From positions 1 through 64,000 of the forward strand of contig JACPZD010000036.1 of the NCBI GenBank assembly GCA_016195665.1: a stretch of 64,000 bases of DNA, given 5' to 3'. Below, piece by piece: positions 50,626 to 59,395 of the stretch. Under the pieces are notes generated by a model. The model worked only from the letters and a program-made list of their open reading frames with translations. It did not search any database and was not told the DNA's origin. Position numbers and translations under genes: made by a program. The stretch's first letter is position 1; every line of letters starts with the position of its first letter. Source of the stretch: Gammaproteobacteria bacterium (lineage in GTDB: Bacteria; Pseudomonadota; Gammaproteobacteria; SURF-13).

Positions 50626-51030
50626 ATGTTCGATATCGGCTTTAGTGAGATTGTCCTGGTCGGCATTGTGGCGCTGTTGGTGGTAGGCCCGAAAAGATTG
50701 CCGGAAATCGCGCGCACGGCGGGAAAATGGATAGGCAAGACCCGGCGCATGATCGAAAGCGTCAAGGCGGATATAGACCGCGAGTTCAAGACCGATGAGC
50801 TGAGAAAATTGTTGACAGAACAGCAGGCCGAGGTTGAGCAACTGCGCCAAATCGTGGAGGACAGCCGTACCGCCATTGAGAAGGACATAGAGCGCGCCAC
50901 AGCGGACCCCGAAGCCGCCAAGCAAGCCGCCCTGCCAACCGGCTCCACCCCCCTTTCTGGCTCTCAACCACCAGCCGCTCAAATAGCGGGCGCCGAGACC
51001 TCTGAACCCACCCATGGCAGCCCAAGATAA
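50626..51030 (+). CDS. tatB: twin-arginine translocase subunit TatB
   Basis: The 134-aa protein begins [20 protein letters not shown], then [20 protein letters not shown] and a long amphipathic helical region, as in TatB, which with TatC recognises twin-arginine signals. The C-terminal tail is Pro/Ser-rich. It overlaps tatC by 17 bp. Confidence 0.95.
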   Translation: MFDIGFSEIVLVGIVALLVVGPKRLPEIARTAGKWIGKTRRMIESVKADIDREFKTDELRKLLTEQQAEVEQLRQIVEDSRTAIEKDIERATADPEAAKQAALPTGSTPLSGSQPPAAQIAGAETSEPTHGSPR

Positions 51031-51916
51031 ACTTCCCCCTCCTGATGCTTCCCCCCCTCAACAAGGAGATCAGGAACAGCCGCTAATCGCTCACCTCCTG
51101 GAGTTGCGCGACCGCCTGCTCAAGGTTGTGGTTTCGGTATTGATCGTGTTTCTCGCGCTGTTCTTCTACGCCAACGATCTTTACACCCTGCTCGCCGAGC
51201 CCCTGCTGCGCTATCTCCCCAAGGGTAGCACCATGATCGCCATCGAAGTGGCCTCGCCTTTTTTAACACCGGTCAAGCTCACGCTATGGGTGTCTATTTT
51301 CATAGCCGTCCCCATTATCCTTTATCACCTGTGGGCCTTCGTCGCCCCCGGTTTGTATAAACACGAGCGCAAGATGGTCTACCCCTTGCTGGTGTCCAGC
51401 ACGCTGTTGTTCTATGGCGGCGCCGCCTTTGCCTATTTTGTGGTGTTCCCGCTGGTGTTCAAGTTCCTGACCGGGATCGCGCCGCAGGGCGTGGCGGTAA
51501 TGACCGACATCAGCAAGTACCTGGACTTCGTGCTCGGAATGTTCTTCGCCTTCGGAGCCGCCTTCGAAGTTCCCATCGCAGTGATTCTGCTGGTGTGGAT
51601 GGGCGTGGTCACCCCCGAGGCCCTGACGGCTCAGCGCCGTTATGTTATCGTCGGCGCCTTCGTGATCGGCATGCTGCTCACCCCGCCGGATATCCTCTCC
51701 CAGACCCTGCTGGCCATCCCACTATGGCTACTGTTCGAAGTCGGCGTACTGGTCTCCCGCCTCTACGTCCGTAAAAACGAAGAGGTCGAGGACATCGAAA
51801 CCGATGGCTCTCCCGCCGCACGCAGCTTTAACCCGCCCGCCGGCACCCAGCCCGTCGCACCCAGCATCTACCCGCCGCCGCTCAACAGCGGCTCCGGGGA
51901 AAAGAAAGACCTTTGA
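51014..51916 (+). CDS. tatC: twin-arginine translocase subunit TatC
   Basis: The 300-aa membrane protein with six predicted helices has [60 protein letters not shown] and [20 protein letters not shown]. It is the signal-peptide receptor of the Tat system. A soluble Pro-rich C-terminal tail (about residues 255-300) is longer than in E. coli. Confidence 0.96.
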   Translation: MAAQDKLPPPDASPPQQGDQEQPLIAHLLELRDRLLKVVVSVLIVFLALFFYANDLYTLLAEPLLRYLPKGSTMIAIEVASPFLTPVKLTLWVSIFIAVPIILYHLWAFVAPGLYKHERKMVYPLLVSSTLLFYGGAAFAYFVVFPLVFKFLTGIAPQGVAVMTDISKYLDFVLGMFFAFGAAFEVPIAVILLVWMGVVTPEALTAQRRYVIVGAFVIGMLLTPPDILSQTLLAIPLWLLFEVGVLVSRLYVRKNEEVEDIETDGSPAARSFNPPAGTQPVAPSIYPPPLNSGSGEKKDL

Positions 51917-52001
51917 CTATCGTACCTCTAGTTGGGCAGCCTGATAGGGCGGCACGTTTCCGGCGCACGCGGATTCAAAACAACGCGAGCATACTAAGAG
52001 C

Positions 52002-52127
52002 ATATCCATAAATAGTTCCCCTGCGTCCCTTGCGGTGAAAAAGCTTCACCGCGGAGGACGCGGAGGAGAAACAAATCCTTCTTGATTCCTCTGCGCCCTC
52101 TGCGGTAAATTATTTATGGATAAGTTC
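52002..52127. repeat. inverted-repeat element after tatC
   Basis: TATCCATAAATA (52003-52014) and TATTTATGGATA (52111-52122) are terminal inverted repeats. Inside, TTCACCGCGGAGGACGCGGAGG faces CCTCTGCGCCCTCTGCGGT, the same vocabulary as 39192-39257. It occupies the 266-bp tatC-DUF4160 gap; nothing else is seen there. Confidence 0.75.
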
Positions 52128-52182
52128 TAAGTCCCTATCTGCCCTCCACCCAGCTTCATGTTATGCGTTATCATAGTTAGCC

Positions 52183-52422
52183 ATGGGTCCTACCGTTTTT
52201 AGAGAAAAAGGCTATCGGTTTTTCTTTTTCTCGCGGGAGGAGTCGCGGATGCACGTTCACGTCTATTGCGGAGACGGCGAGGCGAAGTTTTGGTTAGAGC
52301 CGTACATCGAGTTGGCATATAATTTTCGTTTGTCGCGGGGCCAGCTCAAAGAGGTCGAGAATATTATCGAGGGACACTACGATGAGCTTAAGCGCGCTTG
52401 GCAAAAACACTTCCCGGGTTGA
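52183..52422 (+). CDS. DUF4160 protein, possible toxin-antitoxin partner
   Basis: The 79-aa protein has MGPTVFREKGYRFFFFSREE, MHVHVYCGDGEAKFWLEP, LSRGQLKEVENIIEGHYDEL, the DUF4160 signature. Genes of this type nearly always precede a DUF2442 gene, as here (41-bp overlap), and the pair has been proposed as a toxin-antitoxin-like module. Activity is unproven. Confidence 0.85.
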   Translation: MGPTVFREKGYRFFFFSREESRMHVHVYCGDGEAKFWLEPYIELAYNFRLSRGQLKEVENIIEGHYDELKRAWQKHFPG

Positions 52423-52642
52423 AATTACCCACATCTCAAATCACGGTGTGTGGCTATTAGCTCGTGGCCACGAGCTATTCATGTCCTATGAAGATTTTCC
52501 GTGGTTTAAGAATGTGTCTGTAGGGAAAATCCTAAATGTTGAAGAACTGACACCGGGGCACTATTACTGGCCGGATTTAGATATTGATTTGACCGAAGAA
52601 ATCATCACTCATCCTGAGCGGTTTCCACTTAAAGCGCGGTAA
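52382..52642 (+). CDS. DUF2442 protein, partner of DUF4160
   Basis: The 86-aa protein has VEITHISNHGVWLLARGHEL, FMSYEDFPWFKNVSVGKILN, HYYWPDLDIDLTEEIITHPE, the DUF2442 signature. It starts inside the DUF4160 gene in another frame, so translation is coupled. It could be the antitoxin or regulator of the pair. Confidence 0.85.
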   Translation: MSLSALGKNTSRVEITHISNHGVWLLARGHELFMSYEDFPWFKNVSVGKILNVEELTPGHYYWPDLDIDLTEEIITHPERFPLKAR

Positions 52643-52685
52643 CGCATAACCACTTAGAGTGGCTCTGACCCTGGGGTTGATAGCT

Positions 52686-53072
52686 GTGAACAAGCAAAAA
52701 CAAGATAGCAGCACCCCGGCGGGCACTGCCAGGCTCGACGCCCTGGTGGCCAAGGCGCGTAAAGAACAAGATGAGCGCAATAAGGGTTACCGTGAACTGT
52801 CCTTAAAGATGCATCCTTGGGTGTGTGGCAAGTGCGGGCGTGAGTTCACGCGCGAAAACCTGCACCTGCTTACCGTGCACCACAAAGACCATAACCACGA
52901 CAACAACCCACTAGACGGCAGCAATTGGGAAAACCTGTGCATTTATTGCCACGATAACGAGCATTCGCGTTATGGCGACTACATTGCCGGGGCAACCGAT
53001 GTCAGGCCGACAGAGGGCTCGGCGACTTACAGTCCCTTTGGGAATCTCAAGGACCTGCTGAAAACTAAATAG
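52686..53072 (+). CDS. yajD: YajD family HNH nuclease-like protein
   Basis: The 128-aa protein has HPWVCGKCGREFTRENLHLL, TVHHKDHNHDNNPLDGSNWE and NLCIYCHDNEHSRYGDY, an HNH endonuclease fold with two CxxC zinc pairs and the catalytic HHKDHN. It matches E. coli YajD in length and motifs. The GTG at 52686 is the likely start; the frame extends upstream without a ribosome site. Substrate unknown. Confidence 0.9.
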   Translation: MNKQKQDSSTPAGTARLDALVAKARKEQDERNKGYRELSLKMHPWVCGKCGREFTRENLHLLTVHHKDHNHDNNPLDGSNWENLCIYCHDNEHSRYGDYIAGATDVRPTEGSATYSPFGNLKDLLKTK

Positions 53073-53477
53073 CCTCTAACAAATAATTTGCCTCTTTGGA
53101 ACGAATAACAGGGTCATACTCGATTTATTAGCGGTTGGCAAACGATTAATCGAGTCTGACTCTGAGGTCTAAGGATAGATCATTGTGATTCATGCAATAC
53201 GGGAGACTTGACCCTGATTTCGACCCTCGCCATGCATGCACCGTTTTATCTGCACGTTAACCAATAACTCGTTGGTTTACAATACCTTTTTGCGGTGAAA
53301 GCTCAGGGTCAGACTCTGAGGTCTCCCCTCACTCTGCCATATCCTGGCAAACCCCAACATTGCAGTCAGGCTGACGGTTGGATCATACTGATTGCCGGTC
53401 TTCCCCCACCTAAATAGTCGATGTTGGCGCTTGATTAGCCAAACGGGGTCAACGCTCTTTAGAGAGGAGATTTCAAT
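53073..53477. other. 405-bp intergenic region with degenerate repeats, no gene
   Basis: AATCGAGTCTGACTCTGAG (53148-53166) and GTCAGACTCTGAGGTCTC (53309-53326) repeat a GTCTGACTCT word also seen near 54270. Minus-strand frames here lack start signals. It looks like decayed mobile DNA, but I cannot name the element. Confidence 0.4.
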
Positions 53478-54170
53478 ATGCGTACTCATCGCGTTCTGTT
53501 GACAAGTGTTTACATAACGACAGTCTTGGCAGCGGGCTGTGCGTCGCCAATCCACATCCTCACTCCCGGCATTGGCACGAATGTAGAGCCCGTCCCACAG
53601 GTAGTGGCCAACTTCACCACCAATTTCAACCCTGCGGAAGCTTGGGGAATCTATCTGGATGGCAATGTGATCACCGGATTTTCTCCGCCCCCCGCGCCGG
53701 GCGTGACCAGCACTGCCCCGATTGTCTTCGGATTCGGGACGACTGGGCCCGGAGCTTACGTGGGCCAGCATAAGATTGAAACCAACGCGACATGCGGAAT
53801 GTTCTGTGTTTACAACAGCGAGACGGTGAACTTCGCGCCGCCGCAGTTATTATACAACGGCACGTTGATGCCAAGCCTGGGAAACGTGAAGCAGTTTGTG
53901 CCGACTCCTGTATTTGTCGCCGTGCAGTTCGACCGCTCTGTCCCCATCACCGTCACGATCACAGAAACGAGTCCCTCGTTGAAGATCATGAAGTTGGGAA
54001 CTTCCGCTAGTACGCTTCGACCCGTTGGCACGCCGCTCACCGTTACCATTCCTCCGACGAGCACCAAAGCAGACTTCTTCATTGAGGGCGACAGCATCGG
54101 ATCGTACACACTTAACTTTTCGGGGGCCGGCGTAACGCCCGGATTCGGGGCTGGAAAGGTCTCGCCCTGA
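53478..54170 (+). CDS. predicted lipoprotein of unknown function
   Basis: The 230-aa protein has a lipoprotein signal with lipobox LAAGC (Cys21). The mature part is rich in Pro, Thr, Gly and beta-prone segments (VANFTTNFNPAEAWGIYLDG; VQFDRSVPITVTITETSPSL), suggesting an Ig-like or beta-sandwich surface protein. Two Cys (CGMFC) may form a disulfide. AGAGGAGA precedes the ATG. A strong terminator follows. I do not recognise the family. Confidence 0.65.
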   Translation: MRTHRVLLTSVYITTVLAAGCASPIHILTPGIGTNVEPVPQVVANFTTNFNPAEAWGIYLDGNVITGFSPPPAPGVTSTAPIVFGFGTTGPGAYVGQHKIETNATCGMFCVYNSETVNFAPPQLLYNGTLMPSLGNVKQFVPTPVFVAVQFDRSVPITVTITETSPSLKIMKLGTSASTLRPVGTPLTVTIPPTSTKADFFIEGDSIGSYTLNFSGAGVTPGFGAGKVSP

Positions 54171-54197
54171 GGTTGGGTAGGTCCTCTGAAAATTGGT

Positions 54198-54221
54198 GCC
54201 CGCAGGCGATCGCCTGCGGGC
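54198..54221 (+). terminator. intrinsic terminator after the lipoprotein gene
   Basis: GCCCGCAGGCGATCGCCTGC followed by GGGC is a perfect 12-bp palindrome followed by TTTCGC, 28 bp after the stop codon. Confidence 0.75.
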
Positions 54222-54387
54222 TTTCGCATTTCCTTACGCTCCTGCAACTTCACCCGCCCAAAATCAATAGAGTCAGACTCGATTGATTTTTTTCTTCCAC
54301 CGTCTCGATGCTGCGGTTACGGTCTATAGTCCACTAACCATAATAGTAAAGCATAGAATGTGGCAGCTTTGCTTTTTACTATGCGAG

Positions 54388-55563
54388 CTACGGGCTGCGC
54401 GTCGGGCGCTCGGCCACCTTGGCTTGGAGATCAAAGGCGCTGCCGTTACGCAGGCCGGCGATCTTGATGTTCTCGCCCGGAACGGCCTGTGCGACGGTAT
54501 TTAGAAGTTCCGCGGGTTCGGTGATGGGTTTGTCGTTGATCCGGGTGACGATATCGCCGGGTTTGATACCTGCCTGTTCGGCTGGACTACTCGATAGCAC
54601 GCCTGCGATGATGACGCCCTTGGCGTCGGCGCCGAGGCCGAAGGATTCCGCGAGTTGTGGCGTGATGCCCTGCACCTCTACGCCCAGCCAGCCGCGGATG
54701 GCGCGGCCGTGTTCGATGATCTGTTCCATCACGCCGCGGGCGAGGCTCAGGGGGATGGCGAAGCCTATCCCTTGCGAGCCGCCGCTGCGCGAGAAGATCG
54801 CGGTGTTGATGCCGATCAACTCACCTTCGGTGTTGATGAGCGCGCCGCCCGAGTTGCCCGGATTGATCGCGGCGTCGGTCTGGATGAAATTTTCAAAGGT
54901 GTTGATACCGAGATGGTTACGCCCCGTGGCGCTGACGATGCCGTGGGTGACGGTCTGTCCCACGCCGAAGGGATTGCCGATGGCGAGTACCACGTCGCCT
55001 ACTTGCAGGACATCCGACTGGCCGATCACAATGCTGGGCAGTTTGGCCATTTCTATCTTTAATACCGCCACATCGGTCTCGAGATCGGTACCCACTACCT
55101 GCGCTTGGGCGCTGCGTCCGTCGCTGAGGGCGATCTGGATTTCGTCGGCGCCGTCAATCACATGATTATTGGTGAGGATGTAGCCTTTGTTACTGATGAT
55201 GACTCCCGATCCGAGGCTGCTTTCGAGCCGTTGCCGCGGGGCGAACTGGGGGTTGTCGCCGAAAAAGCGCTGCATGAAGGGGTCGTCCAGAAACGGGTGC
55301 GGGCGCTGGGTGATGACCTTGGTCGTAAAGATATTGACTACCGAGGGCGCGGCCTGACCCACTCCCCTTGCGTAGGAACTGGGCGCGAATCCGGATAGGC
55401 CCGAAGTCGAGGTTGCAGCCGCCGGGCGGGTATTTTCCTTAACCTCCACGACCGTGTCGCCCTTCTTGAGCAGACCGGGGTATAAGGCCACGATGATGAA
55501 CGCGGCGGCGAGTCCGGTGATGACGGACTTGATCAGAAACGACAGAAGATTACGGATGCTCAT
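54388..55563 (-). CDS. DegS/AlgW-type periplasmic serine protease
   Basis: The 391-aa protein has an uncleaved N-terminal anchor (about residues 7-27), a trypsin-like domain with the triad NNHVIDG (His), TDVAVLKI (Asp) and NPGNSGGALIN (Ser), and one PDZ domain (about residues 275-370; GWLGVEVQGITPQLAESFGL). One PDZ plus a membrane anchor is the DegS/AlgW layout, which senses misfolded outer-membrane proteins and triggers sigma-E by cutting RseA/MucA. The ATG at 55563 follows GAGGG. Its place after tat and before respiratory genes is conserved. Confidence 0.92.
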   Translation of the reverse strand: MSIRNLLSFLIKSVITGLAAAFIIVALYPGLLKKGDTVVEVKENTRPAAATSTSGLSGFAPSSYARGVGQAAPSVVNIFTTKVITQRPHPFLDDPFMQRFFGDNPQFAPRQRLESSLGSGVIISNKGYILTNNHVIDGADEIQIALSDGRSAQAQVVGTDLETDVAVLKIEMAKLPSIVIGQSDVLQVGDVVLAIGNPFGVGQTVTHGIVSATGRNHLGINTFENFIQTDAAINPGNSGGALINTEGELIGINTAIFSRSGGSQGIGFAIPLSLARGVMEQIIEHGRAIRGWLGVEVQGITPQLAESFGLGADAKGVIIAGVLSSSPAEQAGIKPGDIVTRINDKPITEPAELLNTVAQAVPGENIKIAGLRNGSAFDLQAKVAERPTRSP

Positions 55564-55635
55564 GAGTGCCCTCACTGCCTGCTAGTCGGCAGTGAGGATG
55601 GTAGCACGCCGGGGGAAAACGGGATACAGGAGCGG

Positions 55636-56691
55636 TTACGGCCTCACCAGTCCGGCGCGGTTCAGCGACCAGCGTATCGCAAAAAAGACCACAACTGCTA
55701 ATACCACCGTCACCACGATGTCAAAAATCGAGGTCATGGGGAAGTGATAGAGCTTCGGGTCCACGGAACCGGATATCCAGGTATAGCGCTCGATCCAGGT
55801 ACCGACCAGGATGCCTGACGCGACGGTGATGATGACCACCGGGTTATGCCGGTTGGCGGTGAACAGGAAGGTCGTGAACGGCACGATGAACTTGAGCGTA
55901 AAGAACGTCCACCACAGCGGCGAGTAGCCGCCGATCTCCATGTTGGGCTGCATCGGACCGCCGTACATCATGTTGAAGAAACGGATGGTCTCTTCGGGGA
56001 AACGTCCGTACCACATGATGAGGAATTGCGTAAAGAACAGATAGGTCCACAAAATGGTGAAGGCAAACATGAACTGCGCGAGATAATTGAACACGAACTC
56101 GGGCAGAGGCTTGACGAGTTTCCCGGAGCGGCTCAGCACAAACAGCAATACCGCCAGGAACCCCAGCGAGGCGTGGAAATTGCTGACGAAATGGTAGGCG
56201 CCGTAACTCGCGCTGTGCCAGCCGGGCATCATGGTCATTTCGAAATCCCAGGCCACCATGGTCGCGTAAGGGACATAGGCGAAGGGGATCAACAGGGTAA
56301 TATTGCGGAAGGTGCGCGCGATCGCGGGCGAAGGATTGGTCTCGCTTAGTTTCTGGTATCTAAGAAACAGACTGTACAACCCAACGACTACGATGAATCC
56401 GATGATCTCCCGCGCCACCAGGAAGGTGTAGTTGTGCCAACCCGGCAGGTGGCCCTCTTTGGCATGGGCCAGCCACTGGAAGGTATGCTCGCCGTTAAAC
56501 AGAAGAATGAGCAGCAGCACGAAGGCCACCGGGAACAATACCGCGAGGCTGGCCACCAGACTACGTATCTGAAAACGCCACTTGGCGTTGGCCATGTGCA
56601 GCAGCGCCGACAGGGTGATCGTCCCCAGCGCCATGTAGAGGATGATTAAAAAATTCGTGGTCAGTACCGACCAACTGCCGAAGTTTTCCAT
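55636..56691 (-). CDS. actF: alternative complex III membrane subunit ActF
   Basis: The 351-aa NrfD-like integral membrane protein has about ten helices. It contains VAREIIGFIVVVGLYSLFLR, SASYGAYHFVSNFHASLGFL, FTQFLIMWYGRFPEETIRFF and the C-terminal YTWISGSVDPKLYHFPMTS. ActC and ActF are the two NrfD-type subunits of alternative complex III, a quinol:electron-acceptor oxidoreductase that replaces cytochrome bc1. It is last in the operon, separated from actE by the five-hairpin repeat. Confidence 0.9.
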   Translation of the reverse strand: MENFGSWSVLTTNFLIILYMALGTITLSALLHMANAKWRFQIRSLVASLAVLFPVAFVLLLILLFNGEHTFQWLAHAKEGHLPGWHNYTFLVAREIIGFIVVVGLYSLFLRYQKLSETNPSPAIARTFRNITLLIPFAYVPYATMVAWDFEMTMMPGWHSASYGAYHFVSNFHASLGFLAVLLFVLSRSGKLVKPLPEFVFNYLAQFMFAFTILWTYLFFTQFLIMWYGRFPEETIRFFNMMYGGPMQPNMEIGGYSPLWWTFFTLKFIVPFTTFLFTANRHNPVVIITVASGILVGTWIERYTWISGSVDPKLYHFPMTSIFDIVVTVVLAVVVFFAIRWSLNRAGLVRP

Positions 56692-56715
56692 TAAATCATT
56701 ACTCCTCTAAGAAAT

Positions 56716-56858
56716 TCTGAAAAATTCGTCCCTGAATTTTTCAGAGACGAAAAGCAAAAAATGCGATTTTTTTCTTTTCTCCATTTTTCAAACACATGAG
56801 TGTTTGAAAAATGGCGGCACACATGTGCCGCAGGAATCTCTGAACAAATCAGAGATTC
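56716..56858 (-). repeat. five-hairpin repeat element, copy 2 (between actE and actF)
   Basis: Read on the minus strand: GGAATCTCTGA with a 5-nt loop (56832-56858), CGGCACA (56815-56830), CCATTTTTCAAACAC with a 4-nt loop (56781-56814), GAAAAG-AAAAA (56749-56779), TCTGAAAAATTC with a 6-nt loop (56716-56745). The order and the middle hairpin match 28450-28602; the outer stems differ in sequence but keep their pairing. Confidence 0.8.
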
Positions 56859-56867
56859 CCTAACCTG

Positions 56868-57425
56868 TTATTGAGTCGCTGCCTGTGGGGCGGCGGCGGT
56901 CGCCTCTTTGGTCAAGGCGTGACGCACGTAGTTGACGACATGCCAGCGCTCTTCCGGTGACAGATCATTGGAACCGACGCCCCCCGCCGGGACGCCATAA
57001 GGGGGCATCACAGCGCCGCCGTGACTGATGGTGCCGTAGATCCAGCCTTCGGTGAGATCCTTCTGTGCATAATCCGAGGTGAGGTCAATCGCACCGATCT
57101 TGTCCGTCACGGGGGAATCGGCCTTGCCGGTCAGCCCGTGACAGGCGGCGCAGATGATGCGAAACAGCACCCGGCCCTTTTTGATCGAGGCTTCGTCCGG
57201 GGGGAACGGATTGGTTAGATCCTTGGCCTCTTCACGGCTGGCCGTCTGGGTCGGGATGCCTTGCACGGGAACCGAGCGATGCGGAAAGGGCGACAACTGC
57301 CCGTTACGTTCAGGTTCCTGAGGTTTGATGCTGGGTTGATTCATCATGTCCTGCGACCACGGCCAGGCATAGACAAGCACCGGGGCGAGCAACGGCACGA
57401 CAAGGAATAGGCGCAGGGTTTTCAT
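56868..57425 (-). CDS. actE: alternative complex III monoheme cytochrome c ActE
   Basis: The 185-aa protein has an N-terminal signal or anchor (FLVVPLLAPVLVYAWPW) and one heme site, RIICAACHGLTGKADSP, with Met-containing GGAVMPPYGVPAGGV as a likely axial-ligand loop. It passes electrons from the complex to terminal oxidase or soluble cytochrome. It overlaps actD by 4 bp. Confidence 0.92.
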   Translation of the reverse strand: MKTLRLFLVVPLLAPVLVYAWPWSQDMMNQPSIKPQEPERNGQLSPFPHRSVPVQGIPTQTASREEAKDLTNPFPPDEASIKKGRVLFRIICAACHGLTGKADSPVTDKIGAIDLTSDYAQKDLTEGWIYGTISHGGAVMPPYGVPAGGVGSNDLSPEERWHVVNYVRHALTKEATAAAPQAATQ

Positions 57426-57952
57426 CGAATGATCTCTTCGCGTATTTCGACTACATTGTGTAGGTGGAACAGCGACTTCAGCGGCGCCAGGTTGGGTTCA
57501 TTAACCTCCAGCAGGATGCCGATCTGGTCCAGACTGATTTTTTCACTGTAAAGCGTACCGGGGCGCGAGGGCAAACGCGCGCCGACCAGAAGACCTATCA
57601 GGGTGAACAGCACGCCGCCCAGGATCATCATCTCGTAATTCAATACGAAGTTGGTGACCAGGGTCACCACCGGCTTGCCGCCCTGCGGCTGAACCAGGAA
57701 GGTGGCCTGCGCCGCGGAGATCCACAGCCAACTGCCGATCAGGCCGAACAGTCCTCCGAACAGCGTGAAGAACTGCACGTGCACGCCGCGGTCGCCGAGC
57801 GCCTCTTCGACCTCCGGGTGCTCGATAGGCGAGATCAGGGTCACGTCATTAACGGAAACGCCGCTCACCTTGTCGGCGCGAATGTCATAAATGGCCTTGG
57901 TGGCCTCGTCAAAATTGCTGAACAGGCCGAGTAGGCGGTGGCTCTTTTTCAT
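57422..57952 (-). CDS. actD: alternative complex III subunit ActD (DUF3341)
   Basis: The 176-aa protein has LLGLFSNFDEATKAIYDIRA, two helices (about residues 82-104 and 125-147) and PLFHLHNVVEIREEII at the end, the DUF3341/ActD layout. It carries no cofactor motif and is a structural membrane subunit. It overlaps actC and actE by 4 bp each. Confidence 0.92.
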   Translation of the reverse strand: MKKSHRLLGLFSNFDEATKAIYDIRADKVSGVSVNDVTLISPIEHPEVEEALGDRGVHVQFFTLFGGLFGLIGSWLWISAAQATFLVQPQGGKPVVTLVTNFVLNYEMMILGGVLFTLIGLLVGARLPSRPGTLYSEKISLDQIGILLEVNEPNLAPLKSLFHLHNVVEIREEIIR

Positions 57953-59370
57953 ACCGCGTCCTCCTTTTTCATGTGTGCCCCGTAGGCGGGTGCGGCGCCG
58001 CCGACGCGCGCTGCCGCCTTTTCAGTGGCGAGCTTGCGGTGGTAAACCATTTCCTTGACCTCGTACATGGAGACCGACGGGAAGATCTTCACGAACACCA
58101 GGAACAGCAGGCCGAACCAGCCGAAGCTGCCCAGCACGATGGCCCAGGAGGTGAGGGTCGGCCACATCACGTCCCACGACCAGGGATAGAACGACTGGGA
58201 CAACGTGGGCGAGACGATCATCCAGCGTTCCAGCCACATGCCGACGTTAAGCAGGATGGACACCGCCATCATGGTGGGGATGTGGCGGCGCAGCGAGCGG
58301 AAGGCGAGCGTGAACGGCAACACCGAGCCGAAGAACATCATGCTCCAGAAGGCCGGCGCATAAGCCCCCGTCATCTTGCCCCACAACACCTCCTTTCCAT
58401 ACACGTCATGGCCGTACCACACCGAGGCGAACTCGACCAGATTTAAATACGTCCACATCATGGCGATGGCAAAAGTGAGCTTGCAGATCTTCTCCAGGAT
58501 AGGCAGCGTCATGTACTCTTCCCAGCGGAAGTAATAGCGCAGCAGGATGAACAGCGTGATGATCGCCGCGCAGCCGGAGTACAGCGCGCCGGCCACGAAA
58601 TAAGGCGGGAAGGTGGTCACGTGCCAGCCGGGATTGATGGACATGGCGAAGTCGGACGACACGATGGAGTGCACCGAGACGGCCAGCGGAATCAAAAAGA
58701 TCGCCATCAGCATGTAGGCCTTGCGGAACACGCGCCACTGCCGGTCGTTGCCGCACCAGCCTAGCGACAGCGTGCTGTAAAGCCGTTTACGCCAGCCGGT
58801 GGTGTTGTCGCGCGCGATTGCCAAATCCGGCAACATGCCGATGTACAAAAACAGCGCCGAAGAGGTGAGATAGGTCATGATCGCAAAGCCATCCCACGAC
58901 AGCGGGGAACGGAAATTCGGCCAGGTGCCGCGCGATGGAATATAAGGGACAACCCAGTAGAAATTCCACAGCCTTCCCAAGTGAATCACCGGAAACAGCA
59001 AGGCCGTCATCAGCGAGAAGGTGGTCATGGCCTCGGCGAAACGATAGATCGGTTTGCGCCAGTCGGCGTGTACGATGTGGAGAATCGCCGAGAGCAGCGT
59101 GCCGGAGTGGCTCATGCCGATCCAGAAGATGAAAGTGGCGATGTACAGATTCCACATGTGCGGGTGGTTCTTGGACATGCCCATGCCATGTTGGTATTGA
59201 ATCACCTCGGCGGTGAAGCCGATGGCGAGCAGCACCAGGCAGACGATGATGGAATACCAATAACCCCGGCGCGGGTTGTCCAGGGAGCGCAGGATATCAG
59301 TATTGATCTGTTTCCACGGCAGATCTTCGCGGATATCTTTTTCTTGGGAGTGTATCGCTATATCTTTCAT
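57949..59370 (-). CDS. actC: alternative complex III quinol-oxidising subunit ActC
   Basis: The NrfD-like protein of about 473 aa has about ten helices: WIGMSHSGTLLSAILHIVHA, MTYLTSSALFLYIGMLPDLA, VSSDFAMSINPGWHVTTFPP, VSPTLSQSFYPWSWDVMWPT. ActC is thought to hold the quinol site and a proton path. The ATG at 59370 has GAGG upstream; a GTG 18 bp earlier is possible. Confidence 0.95.
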   Translation of the reverse strand: MKDIAIHSQEKDIREDLPWKQINTDILRSLDNPRRGYWYSIIVCLVLLAIGFTAEVIQYQHGMGMSKNHPHMWNLYIATFIFWIGMSHSGTLLSAILHIVHADWRKPIYRFAEAMTTFSLMTALLFPVIHLGRLWNFYWVVPYIPSRGTWPNFRSPLSWDGFAIMTYLTSSALFLYIGMLPDLAIARDNTTGWRKRLYSTLSLGWCGNDRQWRVFRKAYMLMAIFLIPLAVSVHSIVSSDFAMSINPGWHVTTFPPYFVAGALYSGCAAIITLFILLRYYFRWEEYMTLPILEKICKLTFAIAMMWTYLNLVEFASVWYGHDVYGKEVLWGKMTGAYAPAFWSMMFFGSVLPFTLAFRSLRRHIPTMMAVSILLNVGMWLERWMIVSPTLSQSFYPWSWDVMWPTLTSWAIVLGSFGWFGLLFLVFVKIFPSVSMYEVKEMVYHRKLATEKAAARVGGAAPAYGAHMKKEDAV

Positions 59371-59395
59371 ACCGGCCTCTACCTTCACGATGGCG

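Noticed and set aside
53277-53771. 164-codon minus-strand frame across the lipoprotein start
   Set aside because: It overlaps a well-supported lipoprotein gene and lacks start signals; the outer part lies in repeat DNA.
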